From positions 459,136 through 523,135 of the forward strand of contig NZ_FTMD01000002.1 in the NCBI RefSeq assembly GCF_900156155.1: a stretch of 64,000 nucleotides of DNA, in the 5' to 3' direction. The stretch is from Aromatoleum tolulyticum (GTDB lineage: Bacteria > Pseudomonadota > Gammaproteobacteria > Burkholderiales > Rhodocyclaceae). Shown here in pieces: positions 1-8,046 of this stretch; positions within the stretch are counted from its first letter, which is position 1, and the number at the start of each line of letters is the position of its first letter. Below the pieces are notes generated by a model. The model searched no databases. It had not been told where the DNA came from and saw nothing but the letters and a program-made list of their open reading frames with translations. The position numbers and the translations under genes are program-made.

Positions 1-1
1 C

Positions 2-190
2 GGCTTCCTCGGCGGCGTGATGAACCTCGGCGGCAACTGCGCGGGCATCGGCGTACCCATCCTCGTCGGCCTCATCGTCCAGGCGACCGGCTCGTACTAC
101 ATGGCGCTGATGCTGTTCGCTGGCGCCGGCGCGGGCCTGTTCATCTGCTCCACGATGCTGATCGATTACGACAAGAAGATTCCGGTCTGA
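2..190 (+). CDS. MFS transporter, C-terminal fragment
   Basis: Partial gene entering from the left edge; 62 residues and a TGA stop are visible. The fragment contains two hydrophobic stretches (one with GVPILVGLIVQATGSYY, one with MALMLFAGAGAGLFICS) followed by a short polar tail ending DYDKKIPV. The pattern of a glycine/asparagine-rich helix, then Pro-x-x-x-G and TGSY, is typical of the last two helices of anion:cation symporter (ACS) family MFS carriers for organic acids. It lies 85 bp upstream of a small catabolic operon on the same strand and probably imports its substrate. The substrate cannot be read from this fragment. Confidence 0.75.
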   Translation, partial: GFLGGVMNLGGNCAGIGVPILVGLIVQATGSYYMALMLFAGAGAGLFICSTMLIDYDKKIPV

Positions 191-275
191 TCTCCCCCGG
201 GGGCCCGCGGTGATTGCCTGCCGCGGGTCCCCACCCCCGACCCCCTCCCCCGATCGGATTCCAACGAGGATTCCC

Positions 276-1004
276 ATGAGCAAACGCATCCGCCTGGGCG
301 TGCTGACGCCCTCCTCCAACACCTCCCTCGAACCGCTCACCAGCGCCATCGTCGCCGAAGTGCCGGGCGTGTCCGCGCACTTCTCCCGCTTCACCGTCAC
401 CGAGATCTCGCTCAGGGACCAGGCCCTCGGCCAGTTCGACGACACCAAGATCCTCGAAGCCGCGAAGCTGCTCGCGGATGCCCACGTCGACTCGATCGGC
501 TGGAGCGGCACCTCCTCCGGCTGGCTCGGTTTCGAGCGCGACGTGCAGCTGTGCCGCCGCATCACCGAAGTCACCGGCATCCCCGCGACGACCTCCGTGC
601 TCGCGCTGAACGAGATCCTCGCCAAGACCGGCACCAAGAAGCTCGGCCTCGCCACCCCCTACGTGCCCGACGTACAGGCGCGCATCGTCGCCAACTACGC
701 GACACTCGGCATCGAAGTGCCGTCCGAGCAGCACCTCGGCATCAGCGTCAATTTCGACTTTGCCGAAGTCACCGAGGACACGCTGCGCACGATGGTGCGC
801 GACGTGGCGAAGTCCCGCCCCGAAGCGATCACGACCTTCTGCACCAACCTGCGCGCCGCCCAGCTCGCCGACGAACTCGAAGCCGAGACCGGCATCCCGC
901 TGTACGACACGGTGTCGACCGTCGTCTGGAAGCAGTTGCGCATGGCCGGCATCGACACGCGTGCGATCAAGGGCTGGGGTCGCCTGTTCCGCGAAGTGGC
1001 CTAA
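276..1004 (+). CDS. Arylmalonate decarboxylase / maleate isomerase family protein
   Basis: Protein of 242 residues of the Asp/Glu racemase superfamily. The ATG at 276 follows an AACGAGGA ribosome site. The N-terminal catalytic loop reads WSGTSSGW, with Gly where maleate isomerases and racemases carry their first Cys, while the second catalytic Cys is present in TTFCTNLR near residue 190. One Gly plus one Cys is the arrangement of arylmalonate decarboxylase, and the C-terminal KGWGRLF resembles that enzyme's PGYGRLF. Maleate isomerase is the usual automatic label but needs both Cys. The gene is followed after 22 bp by another member of the superfamily and by an FAH hydrolase, so a small catabolic operon is likely. 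Family certain, substrate unknown. Confidence 0.8.
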   Translation: MSKRIRLGVLTPSSNTSLEPLTSAIVAEVPGVSAHFSRFTVTEISLRDQALGQFDDTKILEAAKLLADAHVDSIGWSGTSSGWLGFERDVQLCRRITEVTGIPATTSVLALNEILAKTGTKKLGLATPYVPDVQARIVANYATLGIEVPSEQHLGISVNFDFAEVTEDTLRTMVRDVAKSRPEAITTFCTNLRAAQLADELEAETGIPLYDTVSTVVWKQLRMAGIDTRAIKGWGRLFREVA

Positions 1005-1026
1005 AGTGAAAAAGGATGGATCGAAG

Positions 1027-1770
1027 ATGAAAATCCTGCTGCTGAATCCCAACACCTCGCAGAGCGTCACCGACCGCATCGCCAACGCGGCGATGGGCGT
1101 GGCGGGCGCGCACACGGAACTCGTCACCGCGACCGCCCCGCGCGGCGTACCCTACATCGCGACCCGCGCCGAAGCGGTGATCGGCGGCGCCGTGGCGCTC
1201 GAAATGCTCGCCGAGATGCACACCGGCGTCGACGCGGCGGTGATCGCCGCCTTCGGCGACCCCGGCCTCGGCGGCGCGCGCGAACTGTTCCCGATCCCGG
1301 TGATCGGCCTGGCCGAAGCCGGCATGCTCACCGCGTGCATGCTGGGCAAGCGCTTCGCAATCGTGACCTTCTCGCAGTCGCTCGAACCCTGGTATCACGA
1401 GTGCATCGCGTGGCACGGCCTGCGCGAGCGCTGCGCGGGCGTGCGCGCGCTGGGCGGCAACTTCCGCTCGATCTCCGACGTGCAGGACGAGAAGGAAGCG
1501 CTGCTCGTCGAACTCGCGCAGCAGGCCGTGAGCGAGGATGGCGCCGACGTCGTCGTGCTCGCCGGGGCACCGCTCGCGGGTCTCGCACGCCGCGTGCGCG
1601 ACCGCATCCCGGTACCCGTCGTCGACTGCGTCGAAGCCGCGGTCAAGCAGGCCGAGACGCTGGTCGCGCTGAACCCGCGCAAGGCCGTGCAAGGCACCTT
1701 TGCGCGCCCCGGGGCGAAGCCCTGCATCGGCATCGCCGAGCCCTTGGCGCGCTGGATCAACCATGAGTGA
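1027..1770 (+). CDS. Asp/Glu/hydantoin racemase-fold protein lacking both catalytic cysteines
   Basis: Protein of 247 residues beginning MKILLLNPNTS, the hallmark start of the hydantoin/aspartate racemase family. The loop that normally reads (A)CFGDPGL is AAFGDPGL here, and the second loop, normally LGCAGM, is LAGAPLAGL. Both catalytic Cys of two-base racemases are therefore replaced by Ala. A nearby Cys occurs in VVDCVEAA but is not at the canonical place. The fold motifs ELFPIPVIGLAEA and KRFAIVTFS are intact. It is the middle gene of a three-gene operon. It may be a decarboxylase, isomerase or binding protein rather than a racemase. Automated annotation would call it a racemase. Confidence 0.8.
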   Translation: MKILLLNPNTSQSVTDRIANAAMGVAGAHTELVTATAPRGVPYIATRAEAVIGGAVALEMLAEMHTGVDAAVIAAFGDPGLGGARELFPIPVIGLAEAGMLTACMLGKRFAIVTFSQSLEPWYHECIAWHGLRERCAGVRALGGNFRSISDVQDEKEALLVELAQQAVSEDGADVVVLAGAPLAGLARRVRDRIPVPVVDCVEAAVKQAETLVALNPRKAVQGTFARPGAKPCIGIAEPLARWINHE

Positions 1771-1821
1771 GGCTCGCCGCGCGGGCGTGCGCAGCCTCCT
1801 CGCCCTTCAAGGAGAACGGCT

Positions 1822-2664
1822 GTGAAATTCGTTCGCTTCGGAGATCCGGGGAAGGAACTCCCCGGACTGATCGACGCCGAGGGCAAGATCCGCGACCTGT
1901 CGGGCGTGCTGCCCGAACTCAACGGCGCAGCCCTCGCCCCGTCCAGTCTCGCGCGGCTGCGCGGACTGGATCCGCGCAGCCTCCCCGTCGTGCCTGCCGG
2001 CACCCGCCTCGGTGCGCCGCTCGCCGGCATCGGCAAGATCGTGTGCATCGGCCTGAACTACGCCGACCATGCGCGTGAAGCCAGCCTGCCGATCCCGGAA
2101 GAGCCGATCGTGTTCATGAAGGCGCAGACGGCGATCTGCGGTCCGAACGACGCGATCGTCCTGCCGCCCGGCTCGGAGAAGACCGACTGGGAGCTCGAAC
2201 TCGTGATCGCGATCGGCACGACGGCGCGTCGCGTCGCGGTCGGCGAGGCCCTGAGCCACGTCGCCGGCTACATGACGGGCCTGGACCTGTCCGAGCGCTA
2301 CTGGCAGCTCGAACGCGGCGGCCAATGGACCAAGGGCAAGAGCTTCGACACTTTCGCGCCGATCGGCCCGTGGCTCGCGACCGCGGACGAACTCGCCAGC
2401 CCCGGCGAACTGGCGATGCGGCTCGCGGTGAACGGCGAGCGCATGCAGGACAGCCACAGCGCCAACATGATCTTCAGCCCCGCGCAGATCGTCAGTTACG
2501 TCAGCGGCCTGATGACGCTGCAGCCCGGCGACCTGATCTTCACCGGCACGCCCGCGGGCGTCGGCATGGGCATGCAGCCGCCGCGCTACCTGCGCGCCGG
2601 CGACCGCATCGACGCGGCGATTGCCGGCCTGGGCGAACAGCAGCACGCCGTCGTCGCCGACTGA
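1822..2664 (+). CDS. Fumarylacetoacetate hydrolase (FAH) family protein
   Basis: Protein of 280 residues with a GTG start at 1822, chosen because AAGGAGA ends 6 bp upstream. It has a short N-terminal FAH_N-like segment, then the hydrolase domain from about residue 70 (IGLNYADHA, FMKAQTAICGP), the metal-binding DWELELVIAIG strand and KSFDTFAPIGPW. The C-terminus carries [16 protein letters not shown], the family signature. Such enzymes cleave C-C bonds in acylpyruvates or act as decarboxylases or ureidoglycolate lyase-like hydrolases. It closes the operon with the two racemase-fold genes and is followed by a strong terminator. It is distinct from the fumarylpyruvate hydrolase at 22.8 kb. The substrate is unknown. 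Confidence 0.88.
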   Translation: MKFVRFGDPGKELPGLIDAEGKIRDLSGVLPELNGAALAPSSLARLRGLDPRSLPVVPAGTRLGAPLAGIGKIVCIGLNYADHAREASLPIPEEPIVFMKAQTAICGPNDAIVLPPGSEKTDWELELVIAIGTTARRVAVGEALSHVAGYMTGLDLSERYWQLERGGQWTKGKSFDTFAPIGPWLATADELASPGELAMRLAVNGERMQDSHSANMIFSPAQIVSYVSGLMTLQPGDLIFTGTPAGVGMGMQPPRYLRAGDRIDAAIAGLGEQQHAVVAD

Positions 2665-2700
2665 GCGCTTACCCCTTTCCGCTTCCTTTGTGGAAATTCA

Positions 2701-2734
2701 CCCCGCCGGATGCACATCCGGCGGGGATCTTTTT
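2701..2734 (+). terminator. Rho-independent terminator of the FAH operon
   Basis: Perfect 11-bp stem (CCCCGCCGGAT at 2701-2711, its complement at 2716-2726) with a 4-nt loop, followed by ATCTTTTT. It ends the + strand operon and separates it from the convergent kor genes, whose last stop codon is at 2747. No T-run follows the hairpin on the minus strand. Confidence 0.9.
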
Positions 2735-2746
2735 GCTGCCGCCGTT

Positions 2747-3802
2747 TCAGCGCAGCGTCGCGTTGAGCGCCTCGAGTGCCTTGCTGCCCGGGCACAGGTA
2801 GGCATCGCCGAGCTGGTTCAGCGGCTTCTCCACGGTGTTGAGGTGGGTGTGCATGTCCTGCCCGCTGCTGTCGACGTACAGCAGCCCGGTGACGATCTCA
2901 CCGAGCGCCTGACGCTCCTGCAGGTGGTTCATCGCGCCGATGCGGTCCGAGGGGTCGTAGTCGACGCCCACCTTGCGCAGGTGCAGGATCGAGCCGTCGT
3001 GCTGCACGACGCGGCGCAGGCTGCCCGGCGGGTAGGAGGCCTCGATCTGCGCCTTGGGCAGGATCACGTCGAGCCGGTTCACCGCCGCATTGTGCTCGCG
3101 CACGTAGTCGTAGCTCTTCGTCGAACCGTTGTGGTTGTTGAAGGTCACGCACGGGCTGATGACATCGATGAAGGCCGGCCCGCCGTGGCGCAACGCACCC
3201 TTGATGAGCGGCACGAGCTGCTCCTTGTCGCCGGAGAAGCTGCGCGCGACATAGGTGGCACCGAGTTGCAGCGCGAGCGAGGCGAGGTCGATCGGGCTGT
3301 CGCTGTTGATGACGCCCTTCTTGCTCTTCGAGCCCTTGTCCGCGGTCGCGGAGAACTGTCCCTTGGTGAGGCCGTACACGCCGTTGTTCTCGACGATGTA
3401 GGTCATGTTCACGCCGCGGCGCATCGCGTGCGCGAACTGGCCGATGCCGATCGAGGCCGAGTCGCCGTCGCCCGATACGCCCAGGTACAGCAGGTTGCGG
3501 TTCGCCAGCGCCGCACCGGTGAGCACCGAAGGCATGCGCCCGTGCACCGAGTTGAAGCCGTGCGAGTTGCCGAGGAAGTAGTCCGGCGTCTTCGACGAGC
3601 AGCCGATGCCCGACAGCTTGGCGACCTTGTGCGGCTCGATGTCGAGATCGAAGCAGGCCTGCACGATGGAGGCGCTGATCGAGTCGTGGCCGCAGCCGGC
3701 ACACAGCGTCGAGATCGCGCCCTCGTAGTCGCGGCGGGTGTAGCCGAGCGCGTTGCGCGGCGCATCGGCGCTGTGGAGTTTGGGTTTGGCGAGATAGGTC
3801 AT
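2747..3802 (-). CDS. korB: 2-oxoglutarate:ferredoxin oxidoreductase, beta subunit
   Basis: Protein of 351 residues, the thiamine-diphosphate subunit of a 2-oxoacid:acceptor oxidoreductase. Visible motifs are CAGCGHD and the later CSSK (ligands of the [4Fe-4S] cluster), and GVSGDGDSASIG followed by IVENNGVYGLTKG, the GDG...N thiamine-diphosphate motif. The size agrees with the small Kor subunit described for Thauera and Azoarcus. It oxidises a 2-oxoacid, most likely 2-oxoglutarate, with CoA and reduces ferredoxin. Its ATG overlaps the korA stop as ATGA, indicating translational coupling. Other 2-oxoacids such as indolepyruvate or phenylglyoxylate cannot be excluded from sequence alone. Confidence 0.9.
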   Translation of the reverse strand: MTYLAKPKLHSADAPRNALGYTRRDYEGAISTLCAGCGHDSISASIVQACFDLDIEPHKVAKLSGIGCSSKTPDYFLGNSHGFNSVHGRMPSVLTGAALANRNLLYLGVSGDGDSASIGIGQFAHAMRRGVNMTYIVENNGVYGLTKGQFSATADKGSKSKKGVINSDSPIDLASLALQLGATYVARSFSGDKEQLVPLIKGALRHGGPAFIDVISPCVTFNNHNGSTKSYDYVREHNAAVNRLDVILPKAQIEASYPPGSLRRVVQHDGSILHLRKVGVDYDPSDRIGAMNHLQERQALGEIVTGLLYVDSSGQDMHTHLNTVEKPLNQLGDAYLCPGSKALEALNATLR

Positions 3803-5655
3803 GAGGCCACCTTGCGCTGGGGTTGTCCGATGGGACTGATCTTGCGGTCGGTCAGGGCGTCGGCGATCTTGCCGGCGATGAAGCGCGCCGTGATCGGCGA
3901 GCCGTCGTAGTGCAGCACGCGCACGAGCTTCTTCGGATCGATTTCGCCTTCGTTGATCAGCAGACTGCGCAGCTGCGCGCTCTCGTTCTGTTCGACGACG
4001 AACACCGCGTCGCGCTCGGCGATGAACTGCATCACCTCGTCGCTGAAGGGGAAGCCGCGCACGCGCAGCGTATCGACGTGGATGCCGTCAGCCGCGAGCT
4101 TCGCGCCGGCCTCGGCCATCGCGTGCGCCGTGGAGCCGTAGTAGATGACGCCCACGTGCGTGGGCTGCGCCGCCTTCGTCAGGATCGGCGCGGGCACGAG
4201 ATCCTTGGCCGTGTTGAACTTCCGGCGCAGTCGCTCCATGTTGTACACGTAGTCGGTGCCGACCTCGCTGTACTTCGCATACGGATTGCGCGTCGTGCCG
4301 CGCGTGAAGTACGCACCCTTGGTCGGATGGGTGCCCGGAATCGTGCGGTACGGGATGCCGTCGCCATCGACATCGAGGTAGCGGCCGAAGTCCTTGCCGG
4401 CCTCGAGCTCGGCGTAGGTCATGAGCTTGCCGCGGTCGTAGCGCCGGCTGTCGTCCCACTCGAAGGGCGCGCACAGCTGCTCGTTCATGCCGATGTCGAG
4501 GTCGGAGAGCACGAACACCGGCGTCTGCAGCCGCTCGGCGAGGTCGAAGGCCTGCGCGGTGAGGCTGAAGCACTCGTGCGCGTCCTGCGGGAACAGCAGC
4601 ACGTGGCGCGTGTCGCCATGCGAGGCATAGGCGCACGAGAGCAGGTCCGACTGCTGCGTGCGCGTGGGCATGCCGGTCGAGGGGCTGCCGCGCTGCACGT
4701 CCACGATCACCGCGGGGATCTCGGCGAAATACGCGAGGCCGAAGAACTCCTGCATCAGCGAGATGCCCGGCCCCGAGGTCGCGGTGAAGGCGCGCGCGCC
4801 GTTCCAGCCGGCGCCGATGACCATGCCGATCGACGCGAGCTCGTCCTCGGCCTGCACGATCGCATAGCGCGCGCGGCCGTTGTCCGGGTCGGTGCGGAAC
4901 TTGCGGCAGTAGCTCGAGAAGGCTTCGATGACCGAGGTCGAGGGGGTGATCGGATACCAGCCCGCGACGGTGGCGCCGCCATACACGGCACCGAGGCCGC
5001 AGGCGCTGTTGCCGTCGATCATGATCCGCTCGCCCACGGCGTCGGCGCGCTTCACCCTGAGCCCGATCGGACACGGCAGGTGCTGCTTCGCGTAGTCGTA
5101 GCCCAGGCGCAGCGCATTGACGTTGGCCTTGATGAGCTGGTCCTTGCCGCGGTAGCGGTCGACGATGAGCTGCTCGGCCGCGGCGAACTCCATGTCGAGC
5201 AGCGCGATCAGCGCACCCACGTACATGATGTTCTTGAACAGCTGGCGCTGGCGCGCGTCCTCGTATTCCTCGTTGCACATCGCGGTGAGCGGGATGCCCA
5301 GCACGGTGATGTCCTCGCGGAACTTCGACGGCGGGAGCGGTTTCGTCGAGTCGTAGAAGAGATAGCCGCCCGGTTCGATCGCGGCGACGTCGCGGTCCCA
5401 GGTCTGCGGGTTCATCGCGACCATCATGTCGCAGCCGCCGCGTGCGCCGAGCCAGCCGGCTTCGGAGACGCGCACCTCGTACCAGGTGGGCAGGCCCTGG
5501 ATGTTGGACGGGAAGATGTTGCGCGGGGCGACCGGCACGCCCATGCGGATGATCGCGCGCGCGAACAGTTCGTTGGCCGAGGCGGAGCCCGAGCCGTTGA
5601 CGTTCGCGAACTTGATCACGAAGTCGTTGCAGTGTTGGATCGCTGGGGTACTCAT
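3799..5655 (-). CDS. korA: 2-oxoglutarate:ferredoxin oxidoreductase, fused gamma-alpha subunit
   Basis: Protein of 618 residues. The N-terminal about 190 residues form the gamma domain (FANVNGSGSASANEL, the CoA/oxidoreductase part). The remainder is the alpha pyrimidine-binding domain beginning IDGNSACGLGAVYGG and containing GWYPITPSTS, EDELASIGMVIGA and TSGPGISLM. It is the usual fused subunit of about 68 kDa found in Kor enzymes of aromatic-degrading betaproteobacteria. It pairs with KorB downstream (4-bp overlap) and is preceded at 1 bp by the flavoprotein gene korC. In these bacteria the complex supplies low-potential ferredoxin for benzoyl-CoA reductase. No benzoyl-CoA reductase gene is in the window. 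Confidence 0.9.
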   Translation of the reverse strand: MSTPAIQHCNDFVIKFANVNGSGSASANELFARAIIRMGVPVAPRNIFPSNIQGLPTWYEVRVSEAGWLGARGGCDMMVAMNPQTWDRDVAAIEPGGYLFYDSTKPLPPSKFREDITVLGIPLTAMCNEEYEDARQRQLFKNIMYVGALIALLDMEFAAAEQLIVDRYRGKDQLIKANVNALRLGYDYAKQHLPCPIGLRVKRADAVGERIMIDGNSACGLGAVYGGATVAGWYPITPSTSVIEAFSSYCRKFRTDPDNGRARYAIVQAEDELASIGMVIGAGWNGARAFTATSGPGISLMQEFFGLAYFAEIPAVIVDVQRGSPSTGMPTRTQQSDLLSCAYASHGDTRHVLLFPQDAHECFSLTAQAFDLAERLQTPVFVLSDLDIGMNEQLCAPFEWDDSRRYDRGKLMTYAELEAGKDFGRYLDVDGDGIPYRTIPGTHPTKGAYFTRGTTRNPYAKYSEVGTDYVYNMERLRRKFNTAKDLVPAPILTKAAQPTHVGVIYYGSTAHAMAEAGAKLAADGIHVDTLRVRGFPFSDEVMQFIAERDAVFVVEQNESAQLRSLLINEGEIDPKKLVRVLHYDGSPITARFIAGKIADALTDRKISPIGQPQRKVAS

Positions 5656-5656
5656 C

Positions 5657-7435
5657 TCAGGCCTCCGCGCCGGCTTGCGCGATGTTCACTTGGAATTTCT
5701 GCATGTCCCATGCGCCGGTCGGGCAGCGCTCGGCGCACATGCCGCAGTGCAGGCAGACATTCTCGTCCTTGACCATCACGCGCGCGGTCTTGAGCCCCTC
5801 GGCGACGTACAGCGCCTGCTCCGTGTTGTGCGACGGCGCCTTGAGGCGGCCGCGCAGCTCGTCTTCCTCGCCGTTGCGCGTGAAGGTGATGCATTCGGTC
5901 GGACAGATATCGACGCAGGCGTCGCACTCGATGCACAGCTTGGGCTTGAACACGGTGGCGACATCGCAGTTGAGGCAGCGGGCCGTCTCCGCGCAGGCGA
6001 GCTTGAAGTCGTAGCCGAGTTCGAACTCGGACTTGATGTCCTTCAACGCCTCCTCGATCGACTTCACCGGCACCTTGCGGCGCGCCTCTTCCGACACCTG
6101 GTTGTCGTAGCTCCACTCGTGGATGCCCATCTTCTGGCTCACGAGGTTCATCGTCGGCGCGGGGCGCTGCGTCAGCGGCAGTCCGCGGCAGAACAGGTCG
6201 ATCGAGATCGCCGCCTCGTGGCCCTGCGCGACCGCGGTGATGATGTTCTTCGGCCCGAGCGCCGCGTCGCCGCCGAAGAACACGCGCGGCAGCGTCGATT
6301 GCAGCGTCTGCGCATCCAGCACCGGCAGGCCCCAGCGGTCGAACTCGAGTCCGATGTCGCGTTCGATCCACGGGAAGGCGTTTTCCTGGCCGATGGCGAT
6401 CAGGACGTCGTCGCATTCCATATGCACGTCCGGCTCGCCGGTCGGCACGAGCGAACGGCGGCCCTTGTCGTCGTATTCGGCGCGCACCTTCTCGAACAGC
6501 ACGCCGGTGAGGCGGCCGTGGTCGTGCGTGAACGCCTTCTGCACGAGGAAGTTGTGGATGGGGATGCCTTCGTGCAGCGCATCCTCCTTCTCCCACGGCG
6601 AAGCCTTCATCTCCTCGAAGCCGCTACGCACCACCACGCGCACGTCCTCGCCACCGAGGCGGCGCGCCGAGCGACAGCAGTCCATCGCGGTATTGCCGCC
6701 GCCGAGCACGATCACGCGCTTGCCGATCGCGGTGACGTGGCCGAAGGCGACGTTCGCGAGCCAGTCGATGCCGACGTGGATATGCGCCGCGGCCTGATTG
6801 CGCCCCGGCAGGTCGGCGTCGCGTCCGCGGGGGGCGCCGGTGCCGACGAAGACGGCGTCCCAGTCGCTCGCCAGCACCTCGCGCAGGCTGCCGATCCAGT
6901 GGTTCTGGCGCAGTTCGACGCCGAGGTGCTCGACGTAGCCGCATTCCTCGTCGATGACGCTGTCGGGCAGGCGGAATTTCGGGATCTGGCTGCGCATCAT
7001 GCCGCCGGGCGACGATCCGCTGTCGAACACCGTGACCTGATAGCCCTGCACCGCCAGGTCGCGGGCGACCGTCAGCGAAGCCGGCCCGCCGCCGATGCAG
7101 GCGATGCGCTTGCCGTTCTTCTTCTCGGGCGGCCGCGGCAGGCGATCGCGGATGTCATCCTTGAAGTCGGCCGCGACACGCTTGAGGCGGCAGATTGCAA
7201 CCGGCTCCGCGTCGACACGCCCGCGCCGGCAGGCCGGTTCGCACGGACGGTCGCACACCCGTCCGAGAATCCCCGGAAAGACGTTCGAGTTCCAGTTGAT
7301 CATGTAGGCGGTGGAGAAGTCACCCGCAGCGATCTGCCGGATGTATTCGGGCACCGGGGTATGGGCCGGACAGGCCCACTGACAGTCGACGACCTTGTGC
7401 AGGTAGTCTGGATTACTGATGTCGGTCGGTTTCAA
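5657..7435 (-). CDS. korC: NAD(P)H:ferredoxin oxidoreductase subunit of the Kor complex (GltD-like, two C-terminal 4Fe-4S sites)
   Basis: GltD-type flavoprotein: N-terminal cysteine cluster (CQWACPAH, CDRPCEPACRRG), FAD site IGGGPASLTVARDLA, NAD(P) site LGGGNTAMDCC, and two C-terminal ferredoxin motifs, CIECDACVDICP and CLHCGMCAERCP. It matches the third subunit of 2-oxoglutarate:NADP oxidoreductase known from Azoarcus evansii and would link ferredoxin to NAD(P). I place the start at a TTG (7435), giving MKPTDISNPDYLHK, because AGGAAG lies about 9 nt upstream. The frame stays open to a GTG at 7513, but that start has no ribosome site and the added 26 residues look unstructured. First gene of korCAB, 1 bp before korA. 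Confidence 0.85.
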   Translation of the reverse strand: MKPTDISNPDYLHKVVDCQWACPAHTPVPEYIRQIAAGDFSTAYMINWNSNVFPGILGRVCDRPCEPACRRGRVDAEPVAICRLKRVAADFKDDIRDRLPRPPEKKNGKRIACIGGGPASLTVARDLAVQGYQVTVFDSGSSPGGMMRSQIPKFRLPDSVIDEECGYVEHLGVELRQNHWIGSLREVLASDWDAVFVGTGAPRGRDADLPGRNQAAAHIHVGIDWLANVAFGHVTAIGKRVIVLGGGNTAMDCCRSARRLGGEDVRVVVRSGFEEMKASPWEKEDALHEGIPIHNFLVQKAFTHDHGRLTGVLFEKVRAEYDDKGRRSLVPTGEPDVHMECDDVLIAIGQENAFPWIERDIGLEFDRWGLPVLDAQTLQSTLPRVFFGGDAALGPKNIITAVAQGHEAAISIDLFCRGLPLTQRPAPTMNLVSQKMGIHEWSYDNQVSEEARRKVPVKSIEEALKDIKSEFELGYDFKLACAETARCLNCDVATVFKPKLCIECDACVDICPTECITFTRNGEEDELRGRLKAPSHNTEQALYVAEGLKTARVMVKDENVCLHCGMCAERCPTGAWDMQKFQVNIAQAGAEA

Positions 7436-7737
7436 GTGCGTACTTCCTGTCTCGGGAAAAGCGTGCGTATGAACGCGCCAATCGCTACATGCATCATTGT
7501 GCACTAACTGCACTCAAATGCACGCTGCGATGCAACATGATTCATCCGGCTTCAGGCACGGTACGCGATCGTACATTTTCCCGACAATCGCCGTAACACG
7601 CCCGCGTCTCTTGTCGCATTTATGGACACGTCGCAGCGCGGTGACGCGTTGGACGGAGTACTTCAGGAGCGGTTCACCTTCGCTCTCGCAGAATGTCTCC
7701 CATGCCACCCCGGCATGCAAAGAAACAGGAGACAGCC

Positions 7738-8013
7738 ATGAACATCCGCCACTTTACCCTCGCCGCAGCCGCCCTTCTGATCGGGACCAGCGCCTTCGCC
7801 GGCCCGAAGTGCACGGCCGCTCCGCAGAACACCCAGCCCGTGGCAAGCACGCTGCGCACACTGGTCGACGCGGGCTTCAAGTTCCAGAAGGCCAAGGTCA
7901 CCAAGGACGACTGCTACGAGCTGAAAGGGACCAACACGGTCGGCGACCGCGTCGAGATCTACCTCAACCCGGCCGACGGCACCAACGTCAAGACCGAGAC
8001 GAAGAAAAGCTGA
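7738..8013 (+). CDS. Small exported PepSY-like protein
   Basis: Protein of 91 residues with a clear signal peptide (MNIRHFTLAAAALLIGTSAFA, cleavage before GPK) and AGGAGA about 5 bp upstream of the ATG. The mature part of about 70 residues contains DDCYELKGTNTVGDRVEIYLNPADG, interrupted here only by word choice: YEL-x-G...G-x-x-VEIYLNP is the PepSY-type hairpin seen in small periplasmic proteins. The two Cys (KCTA, DDCYE) could form a disulfide. Role unknown; PepSY proteins often modulate peptidases or associate with cytochromes. It lies divergently from korC and convergently to the persulfide dioxygenase. Confidence 0.75.
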   Translation: MNIRHFTLAAAALLIGTSAFAGPKCTAAPQNTQPVASTLRTLVDAGFKFQKAKVTKDDCYELKGTNTVGDRVEIYLNPADGTNVKTETKKS

Positions 8014-8046
8014 GGCCCGCGAAGCGGGGCGGCGCGGGCAATCGCG

